This document shows positions 17,245-26,008 of a stretch of DNA of 59,173 bases, in pieces. The position numbers and the translations under genes are program-made. The stretch covers positions 1 to 59,173 of the forward strand of contig NZ_JADEYC010000034.1 in assembly GCF_015209505.1 (NCBI RefSeq), read 5' to 3'. The stretch comes from Saccharopolyspora montiporae (lineage in GTDB: Bacteria > Actinomycetota > Actinomycetes > Mycobacteriales > Pseudonocardiaceae). The notes under the pieces were generated by a model that searched no databases, was not told the origin of the DNA, and was given only the letters and a program-made list of their open reading frames with translations. Positions within the stretch are counted from its first letter, which is position 1. The number at the start of each line of letters is the position of its first letter.

Positions 17245-18666
17245 ATGACGGCAGTACGAGAACTCGACCATCAGCTTGCCGGCGATCTGGGTGTGGAGGT
17301 GATCGCCACCTCGTCGTTGGGCGATCGCAGTTACCTGGCGACCGATGGTGCGCTGGCGGTGGTGGTGGATCCGCAACGTGATGTGGATCGGTTCCTCGCC
17401 GCGGCCGGGCGCCTGGATGTGCGCATCGCGCTGGTGCTGGAGACGCACGTGCACAACGACTACGTCTCCGGCGGGCTAGAACTGGCCCGACTGACGGGCG
17501 CCGACTACGGCGTGGCCGCTGCGGACGAGGCGCCGTTCGCGCACACACCGCTGGCCGACGGTGACGTGGTCGAGGTGTCGGAACGGATGCGGGTGCGGGC
17601 GGTGGCCACACCGGGGCACACGTATCACCACCTGTCCTACGTCTTGGAGGGCGAGCAGGGCCCGGTGGGGGTGTTCACCGGGGGGTCGTTGCTGTTCGGC
17701 ACCACCGGGCGCACCGATCTGCTGGGGGAGCAGCACAGCCACGAGTTGGCCCGGCACCAGCATGCCTCGACGCGCAAGCTGGTGGAGACCCTGCCGGACG
17801 GGGCGCAGATCTGGCCGACCCACGGGTTCGGCAGCTTCTGCTCGGCCAGCCAGGCTTCCGGCGACTCGGCCACCATCGGCGAGCAGAAGCAGGTCAACCC
17901 GGCGCTGACGTTGGCCGAGGGCGAGTTCGTCGAGCAGATGCTGTCCGGTCTGGATGCCTATCCCGCCTACTACGCCCACATGGGCGTGCACAACACCACC
18001 GGTCCCGAGCCGCTGGACCTGCGCATGCCTGCCCGGGCCACGCCGGACGAACTGCGGCGGCGCCTGCAGGCCGGTGAGTGGGTGGTGGACCTGCGCTCGC
18101 GGACTGCCTACGTGGCCTCGCACCTGGCGGGCACGGTCAGCCTGGGCCTGGACGGGCCGATGGCGACCTGGCTGGGCTGGATGATCGACTGGGGCGCACC
18201 GATCACTCTGCTCGGCGAGACACCCGAGCAGGTCGCCGACGCTCAGCGGGAACTGGCCCGCATCGGCATCGACACGTTCTCCGCGGCCGCATCAGGACGC
18301 CCGCGGGAGCTGGCCGCCGAGGTCGATCAGCTGCGCAGCACCACCACCGCCACCTTCCCCGACCTCGCCGCCGTCCGCGACGGCGGCGTCGACGGGTTCC
18401 CCGCAGCGGACGTGGTGCTGGACGTGCGCACCAACAACGAGTGGCGCTCCGCGCACATCGAGGGCTCCGTGCACATTCCGCTGTACGAGCTCAAGGACCG
18501 CGTCGACGAGGTCCCCACCGGGACGGTGTGGGTGCACTGCGGCAGCGGCTACCGCGCCACCGCAGCGGCCTCCCTGCTGGAGCACGCCGCTCGTGACGTC
18601 GTGCTCGTCGACGACTTCTTCGCCAACGCCGAGGACGCCGGCCTCGACCTGACCCCAGCCCGCTGA
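17245..18666 (+). CDS. metallo-beta-lactamase/rhodanese fusion, probable persulfide dioxygenase
   Basis: 473 residues; ATG 17245 follows GAAGGAGGAACG. Residues 1-250 are an ETHE1-type metallo-beta-lactamase fold with the iron/zinc motif THVHNDYVSGG (His68, His70, Asp72) and ATPGHTYHHLSYV. Two rhodanese domains follow. The first (about 270-350; WVVDLRSRTAYVASHLAG) has no active-site cysteine. The second (about 385-465) ends in the persulfide-forming loop HCGSGYRAT. Such fusions oxidise glutathione- or bacillithiol-type persulfide to sulfite and move sulfur to thiosulfate; in actinomycetes the thiol would be mycothiol. First structural gene after the cstR operator; cytosolic. Confidence 0.88.
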   Translation: MTAVRELDHQLAGDLGVEVIATSSLGDRSYLATDGALAVVVDPQRDVDRFLAAAGRLDVRIALVLETHVHNDYVSGGLELARLTGADYGVAAADEAPFAHTPLADGDVVEVSERMRVRAVATPGHTYHHLSYVLEGEQGPVGVFTGGSLLFGTTGRTDLLGEQHSHELARHQHASTRKLVETLPDGAQIWPTHGFGSFCSASQASGDSATIGEQKQVNPALTLAEGEFVEQMLSGLDAYPAYYAHMGVHNTTGPEPLDLRMPARATPDELRRRLQAGEWVVDLRSRTAYVASHLAGTVSLGLDGPMATWLGWMIDWGAPITLLGETPEQVADAQRELARIGIDTFSAAASGRPRELAAEVDQLRSTTTATFPDLAAVRDGGVDGFPAADVVLDVRTNNEWRSAHIEGSVHIPLYELKDRVDEVPTGTVWVHCGSGYRATAAASLLEHAARDVVLVDDFFANAEDAGLDLTPAR

Positions 18667-18724
18667 GACACGGCACCGAGAACCCGACTGACCACGCCAC
18701 AGGACCAACAAGGAAGGGAGACCG

Positions 18725-19327
18725 ATGTCTCGCACGACACCGGTGAGCATGGATACCCCGCAGGTGCGCAGCCTGCTGGAGAACAACCCGCGCACCCGGC
18801 TGATCGACGTGCGCACCCCCGGCGAGTTCGCCGCGACCCACATTCCCGGCTCCTACAACGTGCCGCTGGACCTGCTGCGCGAGCACCGCACCGAGCTCAC
18901 CGCCGACCACGAGGATCCGATCGTGCTGGTGTGCGCCTCCGGCGTCCGTGCGGATCAAGCACGCAGCGTGCTGGAGTCTGCAGGACTGGACCAGCTCAGC
19001 GTCCTGTCCGGCGGGATCACCGGGTGGCAGCAGCACGACGCGCCCGTCAACCGCGGCTCGGGCACCTGGGGCATGGAACGCCAGGTGCGGCTCGCCGCCG
19101 GGCTGCTCGTGCTCACCGGCGTACTCGCCAGCACCGCCTACGAACCCTTGAAGTGGCTTGCCGGCTTCGTCGGCGGCGGTTTGACCGTCGCCGCGATCAC
19201 CAACACCTGCGCCATGTCGCGCGTGTTGGGCCTGCTGCCGCACAACCGCACCCCGAACTTCGACGGGGCGAGCATGATTCAAGCCCTGACCAGCGGGCAG
19301 GCCCCAGCGGGTTCCCCGTCCCGCTGA
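18725..19327 (+). CDS. rhodanese with C-terminal DUF2892 membrane anchor (YgaP-like)
   Basis: 200 residues. ATG 18725 follows AAGGAAGGGAGACCG. Residues 10-110 form a rhodanese domain (TRLIDVRTPGEFAATHIPGS) with the catalytic cysteine in VLVCASGVRA. Residues 118-180 hold two transmembrane helices in the YgaP/DUF2892 pattern (VRLAAGLLVLTGVLAS and LAGFVGGGLTVAAITN). This family keeps sulfurtransferase activity at the inner face of the membrane and is often found in sulfide/persulfide operons. It lies 58 bp after the dioxygenase fusion on the same strand. Confidence 0.88.
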   Translation: MSRTTPVSMDTPQVRSLLENNPRTRLIDVRTPGEFAATHIPGSYNVPLDLLREHRTELTADHEDPIVLVCASGVRADQARSVLESAGLDQLSVLSGGITGWQQHDAPVNRGSGTWGMERQVRLAAGLLVLTGVLASTAYEPLKWLAGFVGGGLTVAAITNTCAMSRVLGLLPHNRTPNFDGASMIQALTSGQAPAGSPSR

Positions 19328-19419
19328 CCTGACCGCCCCGGGCGTGCCCGCCCTTCTCTTTCCCTCCCCCGGTGTGAGTTCCGAGGCGCGTCCGCGCGTT
19401 CTCGAGGAAGCAGGAGACG

Positions 19420-20205
19420 ATGATGGTTCTGGCGGGTCTGTTCGGCGCGGTCATCGGGCTGGCCCTGGGGCTGCTGGGTGCCGGAGGGTCGATCCTGGCG
19501 GTGCCGGCGCTGGTCTACGGCGTCGGACAACCCCTGCAGATGGCGATTCCCACCTCGTTGGCCGTGGTCGCGGTCTCCTCGGTGGGTGGCATCGCCCCCC
19601 GCACACGGCGCGCCCACGTGCGGTGGCCGGTGGCCCTGGTCTTCGGTGCCGCCGGCATCCCGGCCGCCTTCGCCGGCACCGCTCTGGGACGGCTGGTTCC
19701 GCAGCGCTGGCTGCTGCTGGCCTTCGCCGCGCTCATGGTCGTGGTGGCCGTGCGCATGCTGCGCGGCGGGGAGAACCACGCCGGCGCCTGCCGCACCGGC
19801 GAAGGCGGCATCGACTGGCGCAGCTGCCTGCCCAAATCCCTGGGCGCCGGCGCCGGCGTCGGGGTGCTCACCGGCCTGTTCGGCGTCGGCGGCGGCTTCG
19901 TCATCGTCCCCGCGCTTGCCGCCCTGCTCGGGCTCGAGGCCCACGCGGCCGTGGCCACCTCACTGGTGATCGTGCTCATCAACTCCCTGGCCGGGCTGGC
20001 CGCCCACGCCACCACGGCAGCCTCGCTCGACTACACCCTCCTCGCCGTCTTCGCCGGCACCGCCCTGGTCATCTCCACACTCGCGGGCCGGCTGGCACCC
20101 CGCCTGCCGGCAGCCACCCTGCGCCGCTGGTTCGCCTACATCGTCCTCATCGTCGCCGCCGGTGTGGCCACGGCGGCCATCCTCAATCCCACCGCACTCG
20201 GATAA
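19420..20205 (+). CDS. TauE/SafE-family exporter (probable sulfite exporter)
   Basis: 261 residues with about seven to eight transmembrane helices. The two TauE/SafE repeats begin LAGLFGAVIGLALGLLGAGG and AGVGVLTGLFGVGGGFVIVP, each with the glycine-rich G-x-G-G signature. A central hydrophilic loop carries a cysteine (DWRSCLPKSL). TauE next to CstR and persulfide dioxygenases parallels the staphylococcal cst operon, where TauE is thought to export sulfite made by the dioxygenase. That is the likely role here. The ribosome binding site is AGCAGGAGACG upstream of ATG 19420. Confidence 0.88.
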   Translation: MMVLAGLFGAVIGLALGLLGAGGSILAVPALVYGVGQPLQMAIPTSLAVVAVSSVGGIAPRTRRAHVRWPVALVFGAAGIPAAFAGTALGRLVPQRWLLLAFAALMVVVAVRMLRGGENHAGACRTGEGGIDWRSCLPKSLGAGAGVGVLTGLFGVGGGFVIVPALAALLGLEAHAAVATSLVIVLINSLAGLAAHATTAASLDYTLLAVFAGTALVISTLAGRLAPRLPAATLRRWFAYIVLIVAAGVATAAILNPTALG

Positions 20206-20494
20206 GTGCCGCGCAGTTCGTGCTCGTCACCAAGCCACCGCGGTAGCGCGCGCAGAAAACAACTCGAGTATTGACCCGTCCCCTGCGACTGCCGGGCGGC
20301 CCACCGTCTCCGGGGCCATGCCTGTGACCAGCGGCCCCCTTCTCCGGGGCTTGGGAACATCGGAAGGACAGGGTGTGTGCCTGCATGGGGGGAGCGGCTA
20401 CCGGGTAACGGACGAGGAAGGGACCGGAATCGGTTCGTCCTTCCGGCATGTCGGTGTCGCCGACTTGCGGGATCGCTTCGGAAAGGGAGTGGCC

Positions 20495-20815
20495 ATGGAT
20501 CCCAAGGACCTGTACGGGCAACAAGATCGGATACAGCTGGTCGATGTTCGGGAGCCGCAGGAGTGGCAGGCCGGGCGGATTCCTGGCTCGCGGTGGATCC
20601 CGATGAACGAACTGCCCGGGCGGCTCGAGGAGGTGGATCAGCAGCAACCGGTTGTCACGGTGTGCCGCAGCGGCAGCCGGAGCGGCAAGATGGCCGAGTT
20701 CCTGACTGGGCACGGCTATCGCGCCGACAATCTCGACGGAGGCATTCAGGCCTGGTCCGAGCAGGATCTACCGGTGCGCACTCCCGACGATGAGCAGCCG
20801 GGAGAGGTGGCGTGA
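20495..20815 (+). CDS. single-domain rhodanese
   Basis: 106 residues. ATG 20495 follows GAAAGGGAGTGGCC; the open frame extends further upstream, but that part is low-complexity and lacks a site. The fold is VDVREPQEWQAGRIPGSRWI, the active loop TVCRSGSRSGKMAEFL with the catalytic Cys, and the C-terminal DGGIQAW. Its stop is 4 bp from the next start, so it is probably coupled to the second dioxygenase fusion. It likely passes persulfide sulfur to or from that enzyme. The 289 bp before it (20206-20494) contain no other gene. Confidence 0.88.
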   Translation: MDPKDLYGQQDRIQLVDVREPQEWQAGRIPGSRWIPMNELPGRLEEVDQQQPVVTVCRSGSRSGKMAEFLTGHGYRADNLDGGIQAWSEQDLPVRTPDDEQPGEVA

Positions 20816-20819
20816 GACC

Positions 20820-22217
20820 ATGCTGTTCCAGCAGTTCTACCTGCAGTCCCTGGGACACGCCTCCTACCTCATCGGGGATGAGAAGACCGGGCAGGCGCTG
20901 GTGTTCGACCCGCGCCGGGACGTGAACGTCTACACGGAAGCAGCACGCACTCATGGCATGCGCATCGCCTACACGGCCGATTCGCACGGCCACAACGACT
21001 ACCTGTCCGGGCTGACCGAGCTCACCGAACGCACCGGTGCCCAGGTGTGGGGATCAGCAGCCGGCGAGTTCGGCTATTCCCACCAGCCGATCAGCGACGG
21101 GCAGGTCATCGAGATCGGCGACGTCGGGCTCGAAGTGCTGCACACCCCGGGGCACACACCGGAGCACATCAGCCTGCTGGTCTACGACCGTGCCATGAGC
21201 GCCGATCATCCGGCGCTGTTGCTCTCCGGTGGGGCCCTGCTGGTCGGAGACCTGGCTCGCCCGGACCTGCTCGGCGGTCAGGAGAAAGCACAGGAAGCCG
21301 CGCGGACGTTCTGCGCAACGATTCAGGACAAGCTGCTGGCCCTGCCCGACCACGTGCAGGTGTTTCCCACCCACGTGGCGGGCTCGCTGTGCGGAGGCAG
21401 CATCGGCAGCCGCCTCTCGACCACCCTGGGCTACGAGCGGCACTCGAACGCGATCCTATCCGAAGTGGACAACACTGAGGGCTTCGTCCGCGAATGCCTC
21501 CGACTAGACAACCTGCCTGCGGTACCGCCGTACTGGCTGCGCATGCGCAGCCGCAACATGACCGGTGTCCAGCCACTCGGAGTGCTGGCCGAGCCACCGG
21601 CCTTGACCGTCGCTGAGTTCGAACAACACCGCGAAACCGGCACGATCGTGTTGGACGCCCGTTCACCGGAAGCCTTCGGCGGAGGACACATCCCCGGTGC
21701 CCTCAACGTCGGTCTCGGCACGGCGTTTCCCACCTGGGCGGGCACGGTGCTACCCGCGGACGCGCAGGTGCTGCTGATCCTCGACCAACCAGGGGAGCTA
21801 TGGGAGGCCACGTGGCAGTTGCTGCGGATCGGCTACCCACCTCCGCTGGGGTGGTTGCGCGGCGGCATGAGCGCCTGGCGTACGGCCGCCAAACCCCTTG
21901 AGGAAACTCCTCAGATCACCGTGCACGAGCTCAACGACGAACTCGCCCGCGGCGAGACCGAGCTGCTGGACGTGCGCCAACCCAGTGAGTGGGCTGGCGG
22001 ACACGTGCCCGGCGCTGCCTACATCACCGGCGCCGAACTGCCCGAACGCCTCGACGAGGTCCCCGACGGCAAGCCGGTGGCGGTGACCTGCGGCAGCGGC
22101 TACCGCTCCTCGGTGGCCACCAGCCTGCTGCAACGCCACGGGCACACCGACGTGCGCAACGTCCTCGGCGGCATGACCGCCTGGAAACAGGCAGACCTGC
22201 CCACGCAGGCAGGCTGA
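20820..22217 (+). CDS. second metallo-beta-lactamase/rhodanese fusion
   Basis: 465 residues from ATG 20820, 4 bp after the rhodanese gene, with GGAGAGGTGG upstream. The N-terminal hydrolase fold starts LFQQFYLQSLGHASYLIGDE. Its metal motif is DSHGHNDYLSG (HxHxD conserved) with HTPGHTPEHISLLV. The first rhodanese domain (EFEQHRETGTIVLDARSPEA) lacks a cysteine loop. The second (ELLDVRQPSEWAGGHVPGAA) ends with TCGSGYRSSVATSLL. Same architecture as the protein at 17245 but clearly diverged, so it may use a different thiol persulfide or polysulfide. Confidence 0.87.
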   Translation: MLFQQFYLQSLGHASYLIGDEKTGQALVFDPRRDVNVYTEAARTHGMRIAYTADSHGHNDYLSGLTELTERTGAQVWGSAAGEFGYSHQPISDGQVIEIGDVGLEVLHTPGHTPEHISLLVYDRAMSADHPALLLSGGALLVGDLARPDLLGGQEKAQEAARTFCATIQDKLLALPDHVQVFPTHVAGSLCGGSIGSRLSTTLGYERHSNAILSEVDNTEGFVRECLRLDNLPAVPPYWLRMRSRNMTGVQPLGVLAEPPALTVAEFEQHRETGTIVLDARSPEAFGGGHIPGALNVGLGTAFPTWAGTVLPADAQVLLILDQPGELWEATWQLLRIGYPPPLGWLRGGMSAWRTAAKPLEETPQITVHELNDELARGETELLDVRQPSEWAGGHVPGAAYITGAELPERLDEVPDGKPVAVTCGSGYRSSVATSLLQRHGHTDVRNVLGGMTAWKQADLPTQAG

Positions 22218-22239
22218 CGCGGTAACTCCGAGGGGCACT

Positions 22240-22317
22240 GTGGTGCGGGACCTGACGCCGGATCAGCTGGCCGTGGTCGGCTCCGACGGCACGGTCACCA
22301 CCAGCATGAGTGGTTAA
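22240..22317 (+). CDS. 25-codon ORF of unknown significance
   Basis: GTG at 22240 (after GAGGGGCACT) opens VVRDLTPDQLAVVGSDGTVT and closes TSMSG-stop. It has a plausible Shine-Dalgarno and lies in the gap between two real genes. It could be a microprotein or a remnant. No family recognised. Confidence 0.25.
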   Translation: MVRDLTPDQLAVVGSDGTVTTSMSG

Positions 22318-22384
22318 GCTCGGCATCGTCGAACGCCTGGCCGCCGCAAGCCCCGCTGGGTGACCCGGCACTCAGAGCAGTGAG

Positions 22385-22609
22385 GTGAGCACGATGATGG
22401 ATGGCATGATGGGCTGGATGCTGGTCTGGCCACTGCTGGTGCTGGTCGGGCTCATCCTGCTCGGGTACGTGGCTTTCCGGCTTGTCCGGGGTGGGGCAAC
22501 CGCTCCGCCGCGTTCGGTGCCGTCGGCGCGCCAGATCCTGGACGAGCGGTTCGCTCGTGGGGAGATCGACGAGCAGCAGTACCGCCAGATGCGAGACGAG
22601 CTGCAGTGA
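22385..22609 (+). CDS. SHOCT-domain small membrane protein
   Basis: 74 residues from GTG 22385. A methionine-rich start (MSTMMDGMMGWMLVW) leads into one transmembrane helix (VWPLLVLVGLILLGYVAF). The C-terminal SHOCT motif follows (SARQILDERFARGEIDEQQY, RQMRDEL). Small SHOCT proteins with a Met-rich head are often encoded next to copper-handling genes. Here the stop overlaps the start of the multicopper oxidase (GTGA), so the two are coupled. The methionines could bind Cu(I); that is an inference. Confidence 0.82.
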   Translation: MSTMMDGMMGWMLVWPLLVLVGLILLGYVAFRLVRGGATAPPRSVPSARQILDERFARGEIDEQQYRQMRDELQ

Positions 22610-24057
22610 GTGGCCGACCAATCAGCCGGCGGCGCGCGATGGGTGTGGCCGCGGCGGGTGCCGCGAGTGTGGCAGGCGGCACCGCGGGATGGCTGTGGAG
22701 CGCAAACTCGGCCGGCGGCGGGTTCCGTCCGGCCGCCACCGCAGCGCCGCTGCGCGAACCACGCGTGCTCAGCAGCCGCGGCGGCAGGTTGCAGGTGGAG
22801 CTCGCTGCCGCCGCGGGCGTGGCGCTGGCCGGGCGCGACACCGAGGCGCTGGGCTACAACGGGAGCTCACCAGGACCGACACTGCGGGTCCGGCCGGGAG
22901 ACGACCTCGCAGTCCGGCTGATCAACGGGCTCGCCGAGCCCACCAACCTGCACACCCACGGGCTTCGCGTTTCGCCGCAGGGCAACGGCGACAATCCATT
23001 CCTGCGGATCGAACCGGGAACCTCGTTCGACTACCTATTCCGTATCCCACGCGACCACCCGACCGGGACCTTCTGGTACCACCCGCACCGCCACGGGCTG
23101 GTCGCCGATCAGGTCTTCGGCGGGCTCGGCGGGGCGCTGCTGGTCGATGACGGCCCGGACCTGCCCGTCGAACAGGACCGCGTTCTGCTGGTCACGGACA
23201 CGACGATGACCGTGGACGGCGTCGTTGCCCGCCCCGACCGGATGGAGCGGATGCAAGGCCGGGAGGGTGAACTGGTCCTGGTCAACGGGCAGCATCAACC
23301 CACCCTCGGCGCCGCGCCGGGGACCGCGCAGCGCTGGCGCGTGATCAACGGTTGCGCCTCCCGGGTACTGGCGCTGCGGCTGGCCGGACACGAACTCGAC
23401 CTCGTCGCTCGGGACGGGGCGTTCCTGCCCGCCCCGGAAAGCCAGCAACGCGTCGTGCTCCCGCCCGGTAGCCGCGCCGACGTCCTGGTGCGTCCGACGA
23501 CACCCGGGCGTTTCCCCCTTCTGTCCGAGCCAGTAGACCGCGGCGGCATGGGCATGGGCGGTATGGGCGGCGGTGTCCGCAGCGAACGGGTGCTGCTGGC
23601 CACTCTGATGGCCGGGGGCCCCGAGGCGAAGCCGGCCCCGCTGCCGCCAGCGCTGCCCGCCGAGCAACCGCGCGCCACGACGGACGGGAAACGGCGCGAG
23701 GTCGCGTTCACCATGGGAATGGGCACGGCAGGCATGAGCCTCGGAATCGACGGCCGCGCCTTCGACCCCGACCGCACCGACCAACTCGTTCGTTTCGGCA
23801 CAGTCGAAGAGTGGACCGTGGTCAACACCACCCCGATGACCCACCCGTTCCACCTGCACGTATGGCCGTTCGTCGTGCTGGCCACCAGCGACAACGCCCC
23901 GCTATCCGGAACACCGCAAGACGTCGTGCTCGTGCCACCACAAGGCTGGGTACGCTTGCGAATTCCGTTCACCGCCTATCCCGGCCGCAGCGTCTTCCAC
24001 TGCCACATCCTCGACCACGAAGACGCCGGCATGATGGCCACCATCCAGGTCCGCTGA
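22606..24057 (+). CDS. multicopper oxidase, CueO-like, Tat-exported
   Basis: 483 residues; GTG 22606 overlaps the SHOCT stop. The N-terminus SRRRAMGVAAAGAASVAGGT is a twin-arginine signal. The four copper-binding segments are intact: LHTHGLRV, FWYHPHRHG, THPFHLHVW and FHCHILDHEDAGMM, the last with the type-1 Cys, His and Met. A Met/Gly-rich loop (GGMGMGGMGGG, about residue 312) and a second Met-rich stretch (FTMGMGTAGMSLG) resemble the methionine-rich cuprous-oxidase region of CueO. Predicted to oxidise Cu(I) outside the membrane. In this cassette it might also oxidise sulfur species or other metals. Confidence 0.92.
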   Translation: MSGRPISRRRAMGVAAAGAASVAGGTAGWLWSANSAGGGFRPAATAAPLREPRVLSSRGGRLQVELAAAAGVALAGRDTEALGYNGSSPGPTLRVRPGDDLAVRLINGLAEPTNLHTHGLRVSPQGNGDNPFLRIEPGTSFDYLFRIPRDHPTGTFWYHPHRHGLVADQVFGGLGGALLVDDGPDLPVEQDRVLLVTDTTMTVDGVVARPDRMERMQGREGELVLVNGQHQPTLGAAPGTAQRWRVINGCASRVLALRLAGHELDLVARDGAFLPAPESQQRVVLPPGSRADVLVRPTTPGRFPLLSEPVDRGGMGMGGMGGGVRSERVLLATLMAGGPEAKPAPLPPALPAEQPRATTDGKRREVAFTMGMGTAGMSLGIDGRAFDPDRTDQLVRFGTVEEWTVVNTTPMTHPFHLHVWPFVVLATSDNAPLSGTPQDVVLVPPQGWVRLRIPFTAYPGRSVFHCHILDHEDAGMMATIQVR

Positions 24058-24303
24058 CGGGGGCCGGGTGACGATCACGCACGGCGCCAGCGCCTGACCC
24101 GACTTCCCGTCGACCGCATCCGCAAAAGCTCGACACTCTCACCAACCAGACGGCGCCCTTACCTTCTCGGAAGAGCACCGTCGCACAAACGAACGTTCAC
24201 GAGACATTGCAAGCCGTCGAGTGTTTTCGCAGGTCGGGTCTGTAACGCAACCCGTGTCCGCGCCACCGTCACGCTGTCGGGCCTTCGCAATACGGTCCGG
24301 GCC
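24058..24303. other. putative res region of Tn-B
   Basis: 246 bp between the oxidase and the resolvase. Serine-resolvase res sites normally lie here. Short palindromic pieces are present (GAACGTTC at about 24190; repeated GTCG and CGCA blocks), but I could not define the three subsites with confidence. Confidence 0.4.
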
Positions 24304-24885
24304 ATGCGGATCGGCTACGGACGAGTCTCCACCCGCGACCAGCACCCCGAAGCCCAGCACGACGTGCTGACTGCGGCAGGCTGCGACGAGGTCTTCGTCG
24401 ACAAGGCCTCCGGCACGCTCGCGCGCCGACCGGAACTGGAGAAAGCGCTACTGGCGGCCAACCGCACCGGCGACCAGCTCGTGGTCACCAAGCTCGACCG
24501 ACTCGGCCGGTCGCTGGAGCACCTCATCGAGCTGTCCAACCAGCTGCAAGCCAAGCACGTCGATCTGGTCGTGCTCAACCAGGGCATCGACACCTCCACC
24601 GCCATCGGCCGCATATTCTTCCAGATCCTCGGGTCCATCGCCGAGTTCGAGCACGCCCTGATGTCCGAACGCACCATCGACGGACTCTCGGCAGCACGGG
24701 CGCGGGGCCGCACCGGCGGACAGAAACCCAAGCTCGGCCCTCGGCAGGTCAAGCTGACCCGCCAGATGTACGACGAAACCGACGACGACGGCAAACGCCG
24801 CTACACCGTCGCCCAGATCGCCGCCGAGTTCGGCGTCACCCGCCCCACCATCTACCGCCACCTCGGCAGCAACGCAGACAGCTGA
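24304..24885 (+). CDS. tnpR: Tn3-type serine resolvase of Tn-B
   Basis: 193 residues from ATG 24304. The catalytic serine is in YGRVSTRDQ (about residue 10). The resolvase arginines follow in KLDRLGRSLEHL. The E-helix region FFQILGSIAEFEHALMSERT is typical. The C-terminal helix-turn-helix reads YTVAQIAAEFGVTRPTIYRHL. It sits just inside the right inverted repeat and would resolve cointegrates of Tn-B. The protein is intact even though the Tn-B transposase is not. Confidence 0.93.
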   Translation: MRIGYGRVSTRDQHPEAQHDVLTAAGCDEVFVDKASGTLARRPELEKALLAANRTGDQLVVTKLDRLGRSLEHLIELSNQLQAKHVDLVVLNQGIDTSTAIGRIFFQILGSIAEFEHALMSERTIDGLSAARARGRTGGQKPKLGPRQVKLTRQMYDETDDDGKRRYTVAQIAAEFGVTRPTIYRHLGSNADS

Positions 24886-24889
24886 TCCG

Positions 24890-24926
24890 CTAACGGAGGA
24901 TCCTGTACCACTGCTACTCAGACCCC
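24890..24926 (-). repeat. right terminal inverted repeat of Tn-B
   Basis: On the plus strand it starts CTAACGGAGGATCC and ends CTCAGACCCC; its complement matches the left end except at two positions. The right flank is the TACCG duplicate at 24927-24931. Its last base supplies the final G of the TAG stop of the neighbouring recombinase. Confidence 0.95.
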
Positions 24927-25900
24927 TACCGTCGGCTGTCGCCAGGCGCCAGCAGGCCGGTGACCTCGGCCAGGGCCTGATCGGAGGGCTTGAAGTAGCG
25001 GCGGAGGTTCTCCGGCTTCTTGTGCCGGGACTTCGCCATCAGCAGCAAAAGCGACGCACCGGCCTCACCGAGGTGAGTCAGCGCTGAGTGACGCAATTCG
25101 TGCAGGTCCCACCCGGTTCCCGGGCCCTGGGGCGCGGTGTGGGCATCGAGCAGGGCGCGGGCCTGGCCGTAGGACAGCCGCGCCAACTCGGTGTCCGGGC
25201 ACATGTCGCGGGAGCCGAGAACCTTGCCGGGTCCAGGGCGGCGGTGGGTGAGGAACACCGGCCCGCGGGTGCGGCCCTTGAGTAGCCGTGGGAGCAGGCG
25301 GGCGGTGCCGGCGTCCCAATAGACGGTCTCCAGCACGACGTCCTCACGGGCCTGGCCCGGACGGCGGGACTTGGCCCGCGCCCCTTTGGCCTTCACCAGG
25401 GCGCGACGCCCCACGAGGTCGAGGTCCTCGATGTTGAGCCCGAGGATCTCCTCGGCACGAGCGGCGGTCTCATACAGCATCCGGTAGAGCGTCTTCTCCC
25501 GGATCGCGACCTCGCGGCGGGCCACCAGCCGGTCGATCGCCAACCGGGACCGCACCAGGGTCTCGGAGTCCGGAGCCGTCAGGCGCGTGCACCATCCCGG
25601 CACGGCCGGAGCCTCGTGGCGGTCCCGGCACCAGGACAGCCATGAACCCACCGCGGCCCGACGGGCGTTCCAGGTGCCCACGGCCGCACGGCCCCACAAC
25701 GATTCCAAGGCCTCGCCGACGTCGTCGTCAGTCACCGTCGCAAGCGGCCGGTGCTCACCGAGCTTCTCGGCGGTCTTACCGACCGCGGTGGCGTAGCCGC
25801 GGATCGTGTTGGGGTTCGCCAGCGAATCGAGGAACAGCTCGGCCGCCCGGCCGACGGTCAACGCCGAGGGGTTCGTCGGCAGCGCGACGACGGTGGGCAC
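24926..25900 (-). CDS. tnpI: tyrosine recombinase of Tn-A (TnpI-type cointegrate resolvase)
   Basis: 324 residues from GTG 25900. The N-terminal SAM-like domain spans about 1-110. The catalytic set is Arg in [25 protein letters not shown], the later His in [10 protein letters not shown] and the nucleophile Tyr in RRYFKPSDQ. It lies inside the right end of Tn-A, and paired binding sites lie directly upstream. This is the Tn4430-like layout, in which TnpI rather than a serine resolvase separates cointegrates. Tn-B is inserted at its last codon, yet the TAG stop is re-formed from TA of the duplicated target and the G of the Tn-B end, so the protein is unchanged. Confidence 0.88.
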   Translation of the reverse strand: MPTVVALPTNPSALTVGRAAELFLDSLANPNTIRGYATAVGKTAEKLGEHRPLATVTDDDVGEALESLWGRAAVGTWNARRAAVGSWLSWCRDRHEAPAVPGWCTRLTAPDSETLVRSRLAIDRLVARREVAIREKTLYRMLYETAARAEEILGLNIEDLDLVGRRALVKAKGARAKSRRPGQAREDVVLETVYWDAGTARLLPRLLKGRTRGPVFLTHRRPGPGKVLGSRDMCPDTELARLSYGQARALLDAHTAPQGPGTGWDLHELRHSALTHLGEAGASLLLLMAKSRHKKPENLRRYFKPSDQALAEVTGLLAPGDSRR

Positions 25901-25915
25901 CCGGGTTCTCCCTTG

Positions 25916-26008
25916 CCACAGATAACAGGGTCGCTTCGCGCGCCGTCGCGAGTGCGTTCCCGCAGGACGTGATCAGCGATGCCGCAGATAATAGAGCGTT
26001 ATCTGTGG
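25916..26008. promoter_or_regulatory. tyrosine-recombinase site (IRS/res) of Tn-A
   Basis: The core is an inverted repeat CCGCAGATAA (25982-25991) and TTATCTGTGG (25999-26008), matching in 9 of 10 bases, around a 7-bp spacer TAGAGCG. A third copy, CCACAGATAAC, lies at 25916-25926 in the same orientation as the left arm, between the core and the recombinase start. Two arms plus an accessory direct repeat resemble the IR1-IR2/DR design of Tn4430. These are the probable crossover core and regulatory binding site. Confidence 0.82.

Noticed and set aside
20162..20494. Longer N-terminus for the single-domain rhodanese
   Set aside because: The extension is low-complexity and overlaps the TauE gene. 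The ATG at 20495 has a strong ribosome binding site directly before the domain.
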